This document shows, piece after piece, positions 1 to 8,684 of a DNA stretch of 64,000 nucleotides. Positions within the stretch are counted from its first letter, which is position 1, and every line of letters begins with the position of its first letter. The stretch comes from JACTOJ01 sp032335695. GTDB taxonomy: Bacteria; Bacillota; Clostridia; Clostridiales; Clostridiaceae. The stretch is from assembly GCF_032335695.1 (NCBI RefSeq), contig NZ_JACTOJ010000014.1:1-64000 (forward strand). Direction: 5' to 3'. Both the position numbers and the translations under genes were made by a program. The notes under the pieces are model-generated. The model had not been told where the DNA came from. It did not search any database and saw nothing but the letters and a program-made list of their open reading frames with translations.

Positions 1-75
1 TTTGCGGTTGGCTAGACCTGCATTTATTTTAACATAGGAGTTTTTTTCTACTCAACGGCATAAGCCTTTTTTCTT

Positions 76-94
76 CCACTTGCTTAGCAAGTGG
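76..94. terminator. Hairpin, possible terminator of a gene left of the window
   Basis: A perfect 8-bp stem (CCACTTGC / GCAAGTGG) with a 3-nt loop, followed on the + strand by a T-rich run. No gene is visible in the first 109 bases, so the hairpin may end a transcript entering from the left. Confidence 0.4.
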
Positions 95-109
95 TTTACT
101 TTGTTGCAC

Positions 110-143
110 AAAAAAAGCATCTGTGAAAAAATTTCACAGATGC
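110..143 (-). terminator. Rho-independent terminator of the TetR gene
   Basis: A 12-bp perfect stem (GCATCTGTGAAA at 117-128 with its complement at 132-143) followed on the minus strand by seven T. It lies about 70 bases past the stop of the TetR-family gene. Confidence 0.85.
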
Positions 144-215
144 AATAAAATGTGTAGATTATAAATAGTATCCTGCATTATATATGTACTTTTGTCTTTC
201 TATCATTAACTTGCA

Positions 216-755
216 TTATTCTAAATATTGTACCGCCAAGCATTCTTTCAACTCTGTCAGCAATATCTTCTTTTTTTCTCTAAGACCAGTGTTTATCCAT
301 TCTAAAAATTGTCCTGTTATGGCATAAGAAAAAAACACTGCAGTTTCCTTCTTTATTTTTTCATCAATGTCCATCTCTCTGGTTATATCCTTTATAACAC
401 CGCCTAATACTTCAGTGAATGTATTGCACAAAAACATCTCAAGATGTTCGCGGCCTAAGGATTTAGTTGTGTTGATGCAAATAGTTTTATTATCTATTGT
501 ATATTGAAGAACAAGAAAAAGCCCTTCCTTCCAATTGGATAAACTGCAGCATTGATCAAGTTCTTCAACAACTTCATTCTCAAATATCCATTGTAGCAAA
601 GCATAAACGTCATGAAAATGATTGTAAAAGGTATGTCTTGTAACTCCACAGGTATCTGTAACCATTTTTACTGTTATTTTATTTACTGGAGTTTGTTTCA
701 TCAATTGCTTTAGAGAAAGCGCTAATGCGTTTTTTGTAACATGTGCTGTAGACAT
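216..755 (-). CDS. TetR/AcrR-family regulator
   Basis: A 179-residue DNA-binding repressor of the TetR family. The helix-turn-helix lies at about residues 25-50 (the stretch KITVKMVTDTCGVTRHTFYN is typical, with the recognition-helix TFYNHF signature). The C-terminal part resembles the domain found in DhaS-like regulators; the ligand is unknown. An upstream in-frame ATG would add 19 residues, but the chosen ATG at 755 begins the recognisable domain and has AAGGAAGG about 12 bases before it. The gene is divergent from the oleate hydratase gene, so that gene is its likely target (inference from arrangement only). Terminated by the hairpin at 110-143. Confidence 0.85.
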   Translation of the reverse strand: MSTAHVTKNALALSLKQLMKQTPVNKITVKMVTDTCGVTRHTFYNHFHDVYALLQWIFENEVVEELDQCCSLSNWKEGLFLVLQYTIDNKTICINTTKSLGREHLEMFLCNTFTEVLGGVIKDITREMDIDEKIKKETAVFFSYAITGQFLEWINTGLREKKKILLTELKECLAVQYLE

Positions 756-941
756 AAAGCAATCATTCCTTCCTTTATAATTTTTATCCTTACGAATGAT
801 CCATAGATTCATCTATACTATATTTTATTTTAACATTTAGCTTCTAATTAGCCTATAAAATATAATTTGCATAAAAATCTGCTATCCTGTAAACTTAAGC
901 ATTATAGCACATTTTAATTTACAATATCATTAAAATTACAA

Positions 942-2708
942 ATTAATTTAAATGGAAATTATGAAGCTTTTGCACGTCATGAAAAACCAGCAAATGTTGA
1001 TAAAAAATCAGCTTATCTTGTAGGTTCAGGCTTAGCATCCTTAGCAGCTGCATGTTTTTTAATACGAGATGGTCAAATGAAGGGTGAGCATATTCACATT
1101 CTAGAAGAATTAAGTATTCCTGGGGGCGCCTGTGATGGAATAAAAGATAGTCAAAAAGGCTTTATCATTAGATGCGGACGTGAGATGGAAAATCATTTTG
1201 AATGCTTATGGGATTTATTTCGTTCTATTCCTTCTCTAGAGACTGAAGGTGCTTCTGTTTTAGACGAATATTACTGGCTAAATAAAAAAGATCCTAATTA
1301 CTCTCTTGTAAGAGCTACTGTAAACAGAGGTGAAGATGCACATACTGATGGTAAATTTGCTCTCAGCGAAAAAGCTTCTCTGGAAATTATAAAGCTATTT
1401 ATGACAAAAGATGAAGATTTGTATGATAAAAAAATATCTGATGTATTTACAGAGGAATTTTATTCATCTAATTTCTGGCTTTACTGGCGTACAATGTTTG
1501 CTTTTGAAGAATGGCACAGCGCTTTAGAGATGAAATTTTACATTCAGAGGTTTATTCATCACATTGGTGGTTTACCTGACTTTTCGGCCTTAAAATTCAC
1601 TAAGTATAATCAATATGAGTCACTTATTCTTCCAATGATAAAATACCTTGAGGCTCATGGAGTTCAGTTTCAATATGACACCACTGTAACAAATGTGATT
1701 TTTGATATTAACAGCGATAAAAAGATTGCAAAACAAATAATCTGCTTACATGATGGAAAAGAAGAAGGTATTGACTTAATAGAAGATGATTTAGTGTTTG
1801 TTACTAACGGCAGCTGCACAGAAAATTCTTCTCTTGGCGATGACAATCATGCTCCAGAATTTAATGATTCTGTAGGGGGCTGCTGGGGACTTTGGAGAAA
1901 TATTGCTAAACAGGATCCTTCTTTTGGACATCCAGATAAATTCTTCACAAACACAAAAGCAACAAATTGGGAATCAGCTACAATCACTACTCTTGATAAT
2001 ACGATTCCTCCATATATCGAAAAAATATGTAAGCGTGATCCTTTTAGCGGTAAAGTTGTTACCGGTGGTATAATTTCAGCCAAGGATTCAAAATGGTTGA
2101 TGAGCTATACTTTAAACCGACAGCCTCATTTTAAAGAACAGCCAAGAGACCAGCTTGTAATTTGGGTGTACGGACTTTTTACAGATGTTCCTGGCGACTA
2201 TATAAAGAAGCCTATGAAAGAGTGTACCGGAATAGAGATTACTGAAGAATGGCTGTATCATTTAGGAGTTCCTGAATCAGAAATTCACGACATGGCCGTA
2301 AATTCTGCCCACTGTATACCATGTATAATGCCATATATCACTGCTTTCTTTATGCCAAGAACAAAAGGTGACAGACCAAAAGTTGTTCCAGATAAATGCG
2401 TGAACTTTGCCTTTATAGGACAATTTTCAGACCCAGTAAGAGATACGGTATTCACTACTGAATATTCAGTAAGGACTGCCATGGAAGCAGTTTACACCCT
2501 TCTAGATATAGACCGAGGTGTTCCTGAAGTGTTTAATTCCTGTTACGATGTGCGTGTGCTTCTGGATTCCACTTCAAAAATGATGGACGGTAAAAAGCTT
2601 ATTGATATAAAGCTTCCTTTCATATTAAACTTGATTGAAAAGAAAACCTTAAAGAAAATCTCTGGAACAGTTATTGAAGATTTATTGAAAAGATATAATA
2701 TAATTTAA
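942..2708 (+). CDS. ohyA: Oleate hydratase (MCRA family) without a standard start codon
   Basis: FAD-dependent oleate hydratase, which adds water to the cis-9 double bond of unsaturated fatty acids to give 10-hydroxy acids and so detoxifies host or plant fatty acids. Family hallmarks are visible: the dinucleotide-binding GSGLASLAAA, then HILEELSIPGGACDG, and RCGREMENHFECLWDLF with the catalytic-type Glu. The first ATG (1077) lies after the FAD-binding motif. The family N-terminus (NGNYEAFARHEKP) is encoded upstream in the same open frame, which runs back to a TAA at 915-917 with no ATG, GTG or TTG. The start given (ATT at 942) is only where family homology would begin; no ribosome site precedes it. 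Otherwise the length and the C-terminal part look complete. It could be a start-less, decaying gene or one using a non-standard start. Confidence 0.8.
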   Translation: MNLNGNYEAFARHEKPANVDKKSAYLVGSGLASLAAACFLIRDGQMKGEHIHILEELSIPGGACDGIKDSQKGFIIRCGREMENHFECLWDLFRSIPSLETEGASVLDEYYWLNKKDPNYSLVRATVNRGEDAHTDGKFALSEKASLEIIKLFMTKDEDLYDKKISDVFTEEFYSSNFWLYWRTMFAFEEWHSALEMKFYIQRFIHHIGGLPDFSALKFTKYNQYESLILPMIKYLEAHGVQFQYDTTVTNVIFDINSDKKIAKQIICLHDGKEEGIDLIEDDLVFVTNGSCTENSSLGDDNHAPEFNDSVGGCWGLWRNIAKQDPSFGHPDKFFTNTKATNWESATITTLDNTIPPYIEKICKRDPFSGKVVTGGIISAKDSKWLMSYTLNRQPHFKEQPRDQLVIWVYGLFTDVPGDYIKKPMKECTGIEITEEWLYHLGVPESEIHDMAVNSAHCIPCIMPYITAFFMPRTKGDRPKVVPDKCVNFAFIGQFSDPVRDTVFTTEYSVRTAMEAVYTLLDIDRGVPEVFNSCYDVRVLLDSTSKMMDGKKLIDIKLPFILNLIEKKTLKKISGTVIEDLLKRYNII

Positions 2709-2719
2709 GGTATTGTTAT

Positions 2720-2763
2720 GATATACAGGTAAATTCGCTTTTAAACAAATTTACCTGTATATC
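2720..2763. terminator. Bidirectional terminator between convergent genes
   Basis: A 16-bp perfect stem (GATATACAGGTAAATT and its complement) with a 12-nt loop sits between the ends of the oleate hydratase gene and the convergent methyltransferase gene. It is followed by TTTACTCTTT on the + strand. Confidence 0.85.
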
Positions 2764-2764
2764 T

Positions 2765-3571
2765 TTACTCTTTCTTCAAAATGTCTAAGGTATGAGCGCT
2801 TGCTCCTAGCAAATCTGATCTCTCACAGGTAGAAAAATGATACTTCATAAAAAGCTCAAAGGTATCTTCATCCATAGCATTTAAAACAGGACGCATATAA
2901 TTAGCTGGTCCATCCGCTGCAATTATTTTTATTCTTTGAAGCTTTGCTGTCTCATTAATTTTATTAATATCTTCAATTCTAACATAATCATACAAGTCCT
3001 TTGGCTCTGCTATAACGTGAAAATTTTCATCAAGCTTGCCATTGTCCATTGAAGCACGGATATTATTTTCCTTAAATCCATAGGTTATTACGCTGTACTC
3101 ATTCATGCAGTAGGCTACTAAAATGACTCCACCAGCCTTGGTTACTCTTTTTGCTTCTTCTAGAGCTTTTACTTTATCCTGAAAATTATATAGATGATAC
3201 ATTGGTCCAAAAACCAAGGCTATATCGAAGGTATTTTCTTCAAATCTCGATAAATCCAGCGCAGTCCCCTGCATAGCTTTTACCGTGCTTCCTTTTGACT
3301 TCAAAATGCCTAAATTATGCTTCACAAGCTCAATAGCAGTAACATCATAGCCTTCATTGGCCAACTGCACCGAGTATCTTCCTGTGCCCGCGCCCACATC
3401 TAAGATTTTTGCATTATCATTATTTTTAAGATAATCATGAATGTACTTCATAGAAGTTATATATTCAACTTGTCCATATTTTCTTGTTAATCTCTTATCT
3501 TCACAAAATTTATTATAGTATTTTTCAAGTTCCATTGTCATATCGTCATATTCCCCACTTGCTATCAGCAT
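2765..3571 (-). CDS. Class I SAM-dependent methyltransferase
   Basis: A soluble Rossmann-fold methyltransferase. Motif I is ILDVGAGTGRYSVQLA (SAM binding), followed by an acidic residue after the second strand (VTAIELVKHN) and a motif IV-like region IALVFGPMYHL. Similar clostridial proteins start near MTMELEKYYNKF. The ATG at 3571 is preferred because GAGG lies 5 bases before it; the ATG at 3541 is the alternative and the open frame goes up to 3652. The substrate is unknown: the methyl acceptor cannot be read from the sequence. It is a single gene, convergent with the oleate hydratase gene and divergent from the small gene at 3707. Confidence 0.85.
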   Translation of the reverse strand: MLIASGEYDDMTMELEKYYNKFCEDKRLTRKYGQVEYITSMKYIHDYLKNNDNAKILDVGAGTGRYSVQLANEGYDVTAIELVKHNLGILKSKGSTVKAMQGTALDLSRFEENTFDIALVFGPMYHLYNFQDKVKALEEAKRVTKAGGVILVAYCMNEYSVITYGFKENNIRASMDNGKLDENFHVIAEPKDLYDYVRIEDINKINETAKLQRIKIIAADGPANYMRPVLNAMDEDTFELFMKYHFSTCERSDLLGASAHTLDILKKE

Positions 3572-3706
3572 TAATTCCTCTTCAAATATATATTTATTAT
3601 ATATTAATATTGTATCATAACTACGATAAAGCTTTAAAGCCGCAATTTGCATTTACATAAAAACTTATTATATGCGCAAAATAACTTAGAAGGTGGTGAT
3701 TACAGA

Positions 3707-3883
3707 ATGGATAATAAATGGAAACAAAACAACAGTTTAAATTCTAAGGCTCAAGACAATTCACTAAATACTTCCCAGGATAATAAATTGTCTAGCTCTG
3801 CTAGCAAACATAAATATGTTGAGCCTCTTCCAGAATCTTCACGTCCAAGGCGAGATGGCCCTGGCGGAGAGGATGGAGAATAA
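3707..3883 (+). CDS. Small acidic proline/glycine-tailed protein, unknown function
   Basis: A 58-residue hydrophilic protein with no membrane segment or signal. It has an Asn/Ser-rich front (Asn-Ser-Leu and Gln-Asp-Asn repeats) and a tail, LPESSRPRRDGPGGEDGE, that looks constrained. AAGGTGGTGATTACAGA before the ATG at 3707 is a clear ribosome site; a longer in-frame start at 3647 lacks one. It is followed directly by a strong terminator, so it is a one-gene transcript. I do not recognise a named family. Confidence 0.65.
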   Translation: MDNKWKQNNSLNSKAQDNSLNTSQDNKLSSSASKHKYVEPLPESSRPRRDGPGGEDGE

Positions 3884-3889
3884 AAATTT

Positions 3890-3925
3890 ATCCACCCAAA
3901 ATTTAAATTCTGGGTGGATTTTTTT
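3890..3925 (+). terminator. Terminator after the small gene
   Basis: Stem ATCCACCC / GGGTGGAT with an AT-rich loop that extends the pairing (AAATTTAAATT), followed by seven T on the + strand. It also separates the convergent TldE gene. Confidence 0.85.
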
Positions 3926-5276
3926 ATTCTCCGGCTATGGAAAGTTCCTTAACTACTATTGTAGGACTTCCAAAATATCCTCTTCCCGAAGGAAAACCGA
4001 ATTTTAAATCTGAGCCTAGCTCTTCGATATCTTTTAGAACTTCATAAAAGTTTCCTGAAACCGTAATTTGCTCTATAGGTCTTTCAACACTTCCATCCTT
4101 TATTAGCAAGCCCTTAGCAGCTAAAGAGAAATCTCCTGATACAGGGTTAGCACCTGAATGAAGACCTTGAAGCTCTGTGATAAGAATTCCATTTTCTAAA
4201 ACCTTGAGGATTTCTTCATAGCTATTCTTTCCAGGTTTAAAGTAAAAATTCGAAGGTGCGACCTCCACAGGTGAGGAATAAGTCATTTTTGAAGCATTTC
4301 CTGTGCTTTTTACTCCTTCCTTTGCTGCAGTCTTTAAATTATGCAACAGAGTTTTAAGCTCCCCTTCTTTTACAACTTCCTTAGTGTAAGCTGCAACTCC
4401 CTCTGCATCAAAAGGTCTAGAATTTAAGCCTTCCTTTAAAAAAGGGTCATCCAATATAGTTACCGCCTTACCTCCAATGGTTTCTCCAAGCTTATCCTTT
4501 AATAGAGACATTCCCTTTTGAGCATTATCCGCACTGAATACTCCAGAAAAAGTTTGAAGAAGGTTTGCCGCTATATCATTTTTTAAAGCTACTTTATATT
4601 TGCCTGATTTTACTGTTTTAGCTCCCTTGTAAGCTAAAGCGCTATCCACAGCCTCTTTGGCAAGCTCCTTTGCATCTATTTCTTCAAGACTTTTAGCAGC
4701 CTTAAATGCGTAGTCTGCATTCATTCTTTCGCCATCTTTAACAATTGCTTCAACGAAAGCAAATATAACATTTGATTTAAAGGATAAGTTAAGCCCCTTT
4801 GAATTCACTATCTGAGTAAGATTTTCACCTTCCTCCATTTCGCTTTCAGTCCTAATAACACTGTCATCCAGTTTCTTAGCCTCAGTTTCCAAATCAAAAG
4901 CCAGTTTTATCTTTTCGTTTACTGCAGTTTTAGATAGCTTTTCCTCAAAGCCTTCAAACTGACTATACTTGTCATCGCCGACATATATAATTTCTTTATC
5001 CTCTTTTTCAATAATAAGAGCATTTTCTTTTGCTGAATTTACAACAAAGTTAACCGCTTCTTCGTCTAGTATCTCGGTATAGGCATAGCCCATCTTACCT
5101 TCATATACCCCTCTAAAGCTAAGTCCCTGCTCTCCGCTTACAGTATACTTATCTATTTCTCCTTCGAATACTTGTACCCCAAGAGAATTTTCACTGGAAT
5201 AATATATTTCATATTCGCTAAAGCCAACAAGCTCAGCCTTTTCAAATACTGCTTTCTTAAATTCCTCTAGTGTCAT
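3924..5276 (-). CDS. tldE: TldE/PmbA-type subunit of the TldD-TldE protease
   Basis: 450 residues of the TldD/PmbA fold. It lacks the HExxxH zinc motif present in its neighbour, as expected of the non-catalytic TldE/PmbA partner. In Escherichia coli the TldD-TldE heterodimer degrades unfolded peptides and matures modified peptides such as microcin B17. The C-terminal part (FKPGKNSYEEILKVLENGIL, then LQGLHSGANPVSGDFSLAA) is characteristic of the family. It starts 17 bases after the stop of the TldD gene with GAAAGGAGT before the ATG, so the two are surely co-transcribed and form one enzyme. Cytoplasmic. Confidence 0.9.
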   Translation of the reverse strand: MTLEEFKKAVFEKAELVGFSEYEIYYSSENSLGVQVFEGEIDKYTVSGEQGLSFRGVYEGKMGYAYTEILDEEAVNFVVNSAKENALIIEKEDKEIIYVGDDKYSQFEGFEEKLSKTAVNEKIKLAFDLETEAKKLDDSVIRTESEMEEGENLTQIVNSKGLNLSFKSNVIFAFVEAIVKDGERMNADYAFKAAKSLEEIDAKELAKEAVDSALAYKGAKTVKSGKYKVALKNDIAANLLQTFSGVFSADNAQKGMSLLKDKLGETIGGKAVTILDDPFLKEGLNSRPFDAEGVAAYTKEVVKEGELKTLLHNLKTAAKEGVKSTGNASKMTYSSPVEVAPSNFYFKPGKNSYEEILKVLENGILITELQGLHSGANPVSGDFSLAAKGLLIKDGSVERPIEQITVSGNFYEVLKDIEELGSDLKFGFPSGRGYFGSPTIVVKELSIAGE

Positions 5277-5292
5277 CTAAAAGACTCCTTTC

Positions 5293-6672
5293 TTACCTGC
5301 CACCAACAGTTATTTCAGAAACTCTTATCATAGGTTGCCCAACATTAGTAGGAATACTTCCGCTGCTGGAGCCGCACATCCCCTGACCCTGCTGCATATC
5401 TTTTCCTACCATATCGATGTTCATAAGGATCTCATCACCTTTACCTATCAAAGTAGCTCCTCTAACTGGTTTATCGACTTTGCCATTCTTTACAAGATAG
5501 CCTTCAGCTACTGCAAAATTAAATTCTCCAGTCACAGGATTTACAGAACCTCCGCCCATCTTTTTAGCATAGAGTCCATTGTCTATAGAAGCAATAATAG
5601 CCTCATTTGAATCCTCTCCTGCTGCAATAAAGGTATTGGTCATTCTTGAGGTAGGAGCATACTTATAGGATTGTCTTCTGCTGCTTCCTGTTGGCTCCAT
5701 GTTCATTCTTCTTCCATTAAACTTGTCTATCATGTATCCTTTTAATATACCATTTTCAATAAGAACCTTTCTTCTGGTTGGCATTCCTTCATCATCAATG
5801 TTTAATGAACCCCAAAGATTTGGCATGGTTCCGTCATCTATGGCTGTTACTTTCTCGGAAGCTATCTTTTGGCCTAGTTTTCCTGCAAAAACAGAATTTC
5901 CTTTAGCTACAGAGGAAGCTTCCAAGGAATGCCCGCAAGCTTCATGGAATATTACTCCGCCAAAGCCATTGTCAATGGCAACAGTCATTCTGCCAGCAGG
6001 ACAAGGCTCAGCATGAAGCATAGTTACAGCACTTTTGCTTGCACTTCTCCCATAGAAAGCAGGGTCTATAACCTGAAACATTTCAAAACCCATCCTTCTT
6101 CCAGGTCCCTCAGTACCTGTTTGATTTTCTATTCCATTGCTGGCAACAGAATTTATGCGAAGTCTTGTCCTTATTCTTCTATCCTCTGTTAAAAGTCCTT
6201 CACTGTTTGCAATGAGTACCTTCTGATCCTCATCAATATAATAGACAGCTACCTGAGCTATCTCGCTGCCGTAATTCTTGGCAGCTCCATAGGCCTGCTT
6301 TATTACATTTATCTTTTTAGCATTTCCTATTGAGGAAGGCACATATATTATCGGATGAATATTTGTATTTATTCTTTCCGCAAGATATATTTCTTTTTCT
6401 TCCTTACCATCTCCTAAAGCGGTTGCTGCCTTATAAGCGGATTCTAGCAAACCTGCTCTGCTTTTATCGTTAGTATAGGCATATACACATCTAAGTCCTT
6501 TAAATATTCTTATCCCAATACCAAAATCTCTGCCTGACACAGCATTTTCAATTTTGCCATTAATCATATCTATAGAATTACTTATGGTATCTTCTACAAA
6601 TATTTCAGCAAAGTCTCCGCCGGTACATAGAGCTTTGGCTAATACCTCCTGAAGTATATCTTTTGAAATCAT
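5293..6672 (-). CDS. tldD: TldD-type zinc metalloprotease, catalytic subunit
   Basis: 459 residues. The zinc motif HEACGH is at residues 243-248 (GGVIFHEACGHSLEASS), and a Cys near the end (GQGMCGSSSGSIPTNVGQP) is the usual further metal ligand of the family. It is the catalytic half of the TldD-TldE peptidase. The start has GAAAGGGGATGCTAGT before the ATG. It is first gene of a two-gene operon with tldE downstream. No modified-peptide biosynthesis genes are nearby, so a general housekeeping role is likelier than a dedicated peptide maturase. Confidence 0.92.
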   Translation of the reverse strand: MISKDILQEVLAKALCTGGDFAEIFVEDTISNSIDMINGKIENAVSGRDFGIGIRIFKGLRCVYAYTNDKSRAGLLESAYKAATALGDGKEEKEIYLAERINTNIHPIIYVPSSIGNAKKINVIKQAYGAAKNYGSEIAQVAVYYIDEDQKVLIANSEGLLTEDRRIRTRLRINSVASNGIENQTGTEGPGRRMGFEMFQVIDPAFYGRSASKSAVTMLHAEPCPAGRMTVAIDNGFGGVIFHEACGHSLEASSVAKGNSVFAGKLGQKIASEKVTAIDDGTMPNLWGSLNIDDEGMPTRRKVLIENGILKGYMIDKFNGRRMNMEPTGSSRRQSYKYAPTSRMTNTFIAAGEDSNEAIIASIDNGLYAKKMGGGSVNPVTGEFNFAVAEGYLVKNGKVDKPVRGATLIGKGDEILMNIDMVGKDMQQGQGMCGSSSGSIPTNVGQPMIRVSEITVGGR

Positions 6673-6747
6673 ACTAGCATCCCCTTTCTACTTCTAAGAT
6701 TAATATTCGACGTATAATTCTCAAATCCTTCCAAGTTCAGAGATTAA

Positions 6748-7485
6748 TTAATCGGTTAAACAGAGCTTACTAGCTGCTTCATTGTCAACTATTACAGTAA
6801 CATCTGAATGCAGCTGCAAAATAGAAGCAGGGACTTCTGGAGTTATCTTGCCATTAATTGCATTATTTATAGCCTCTGCCTTTGATGCTCCATTAGCAAG
6901 AAGCAGAATTTTTTTTGAACGCATTATTGTTTTTATTCCCATGCTTATAGCTTTAGTAGGTACATCCTCTATGGATTTAAAAAATCTAGAATTCGATTTA
7001 ATTGTTTTCTCGTTTAAATTTACTAAATGAGTTTGTGCTTCAAAATTTACATTAGGTTCATTAAATCCAATATGACCATTTACACCAATTCCAAGTACTT
7101 GCACATCAATTCCTGCAGTATCTTTTATTTTTTGCTCATAGTTCAAACACTCTTTACATATATCTTTAGCTGTACCATCAGGTATATTTATATTTTTGCT
7201 ATTAACGTTTATATGACCAAAAAAATTTTTCATCATATAGGTATGATAACTTTGATTGTCATCCCTACTCAATCCATAATACTCATCTAAATTAAAAGTT
7301 TTCACTTGAGAAAAATCTATTTGCTTGTTATTGTACATTTTAATTAATTCTTTATACATACCTTTAGGGGTATCCCCTGTTGCAAGTCCAATTACACTAT
7401 CTGGTTTTAATATTATATGACTCGCCACTATAGAAGCTGCTTTTTTACTCATTTCTTCATAGTCTTTTACTACCAATATTCTCAT
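6748..7485 (-). CDS. nagB: Glucosamine-6-phosphate deaminase
   Basis: Converts glucosamine-6-phosphate to fructose-6-phosphate and ammonia, the last step of amino-sugar catabolism. 245 residues, standard length. Seen: phosphate-binding GLATGDTPKGMYKEL, the active-site NLDEYYGL, and GIGVNGHIGFNEP with the catalytic His. An in-frame GTG at 7494 overlaps the nagA stop, but the ATG at 7485 has AGGAAGGTG six bases before it and gives the usual MRILVV start. The gene lies 5 bases after nagA and is the last gene of the cell-wall sugar operon. No clear terminator is visible after it. Confidence 0.95.
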   Translation of the reverse strand: MRILVVKDYEEMSKKAASIVASHIILKPDSVIGLATGDTPKGMYKELIKMYNNKQIDFSQVKTFNLDEYYGLSRDDNQSYHTYMMKNFFGHINVNSKNINIPDGTAKDICKECLNYEQKIKDTAGIDVQVLGIGVNGHIGFNEPNVNFEAQTHLVNLNEKTIKSNSRFFKSIEDVPTKAISMGIKTIMRSKKILLLANGASKAEAINNAINGKITPEVPASILQLHSDVTVIVDNEAASKLCLTD

Positions 7486-7490
7486 ATATA

Positions 7491-8666
7491 TCACCTTCCT
7501 ATGTTATTATCAGCAAATACATTTTTTCCCTCAACAATAGTCCGTTTCACACAAAAATCTTCATCAAATATTACCAAATCAGCATCTTTCCCTCTTTCGA
7601 TGCTGCCTTTTCTGCTGTCTAGATTGATTTCTTTTGCTGCATTCAAGGATACCAGTGAAACAGCTTCATATATTTTTAAATTTGTATTTTCAACAATGTT
7701 TTTAACAGCTCTGTTTAATGTTAAAATACTCCCTGCTAGTGTTCCGTCTTCCAATCTAGCAGAATTATTTTTAACTATAACTTTTTGACCGCCCAATTCA
7801 GACACACCATCCTTCATGCAGCCAGCTCTCATCGAATCTGTTATAAGGATGATTTTATTACTTCCTTTTATATCAATTAAAATTTGAAATACTCCCGGAT
7901 GTACATGTATTTTATCTGCAATCAATTCACAGCTGATGTGACTTTTAAATGCAGCGCCTACAATGCCTGGTTTTCTATGATTTAATGGACTCATAGCATT
8001 AAACAAATGTGTAGCATGACTTATGCCATTTTCTATAGAACTCATTGCCTCTTCATAGGTTGCGTTAGAATGCCCTATAGATAGGACAATATCTGTATTT
8101 TTTTTAACGGTTCTAATAAAATTAAAATTAGTATCCTTTTCAGGGGCCAGAGTTATAATTTTTATTACATCTTCATAAGGCTTTATAAATTCATAATCAG
8201 GTTCAATTATATAATCTTCCTTCTGAGCCCCTTTATATATCTGATTTATAAAGGGACCTTCCATATGAGCACCAAGAATTTTAGCTCCTTCCATTTCAAA
8301 CTTCATTCCCGATCTTATTGATTCAAGAGCCTTGTATATCTTCTCCTTATCCATAGTCATAGTAGTTGGTAAAAAACCTGTAACACCATTTTTAGCAATA
8401 ATTGAACTTATTATCTTTAAGCTTTCTATACTTCCGTCCATTGTATCCTTTCCACCAGATCCGTGTATGTGTAAATCTATAAAGCCAGGTGATAAATAGT
8501 TCCCTTTAGCATCAATTATCTCCAATTCTCCATACTTGTTATTCTCCATGCTAGTATTAAATTTCTCAATATTAACTATGTCTTTAATCTTATCATCAAA
8601 TAACAACGCTTTATGTTCCAATACATGGTTTGTCATGATGATTTTAGCATTAACTATAGCTTTCAC
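7491..8666 (-). CDS. nagA: N-acetylglucosamine-6-phosphate deacetylase
   Basis: Removes acetate from GlcNAc-6-phosphate to give glucosamine-6-phosphate for NagB. It is an amidohydrolase TIM barrel: HxH in SPGFIDLHIHGSGG, the metal Glu in GAHMEGPF, GHSNATYEE, HATHLFNAMSP, and the catalytic Asp in ITDSMRAG. A GTG start at 8666 is preferred because AAGGAG sits 9 bases upstream; the ATG at 8675 would touch the AAGGAG directly. It is translationally close to murK upstream (about 18 bases) and nagB downstream. Confidence 0.95.
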   Translation of the reverse strand: MKAIVNAKIIMTNHVLEHKALLFDDKIKDIVNIEKFNTSMENNKYGELEIIDAKGNYLSPGFIDLHIHGSGGKDTMDGSIESLKIISSIIAKNGVTGFLPTTMTMDKEKIYKALESIRSGMKFEMEGAKILGAHMEGPFINQIYKGAQKEDYIIEPDYEFIKPYEDVIKIITLAPEKDTNFNFIRTVKKNTDIVLSIGHSNATYEEAMSSIENGISHATHLFNAMSPLNHRKPGIVGAAFKSHISCELIADKIHVHPGVFQILIDIKGSNKIILITDSMRAGCMKDGVSELGGQKVIVKNNSARLEDGTLAGSILTLNRAVKNIVENTNLKIYEAVSLVSLNAAKEINLDSRKGSIERGKDADLVIFDEDFCVKRTIVEGKNVFADNNIGR

Positions 8667-8684
8667 TGCCTTCATCTCCTTATT

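Noticed and set aside
6690..6750. glmS-type ribozyme or riboswitch near the amino-sugar genes
   Set aside because: The gap downstream of nagB and the gaps upstream of nagA/murK lack the conserved core and are too short.
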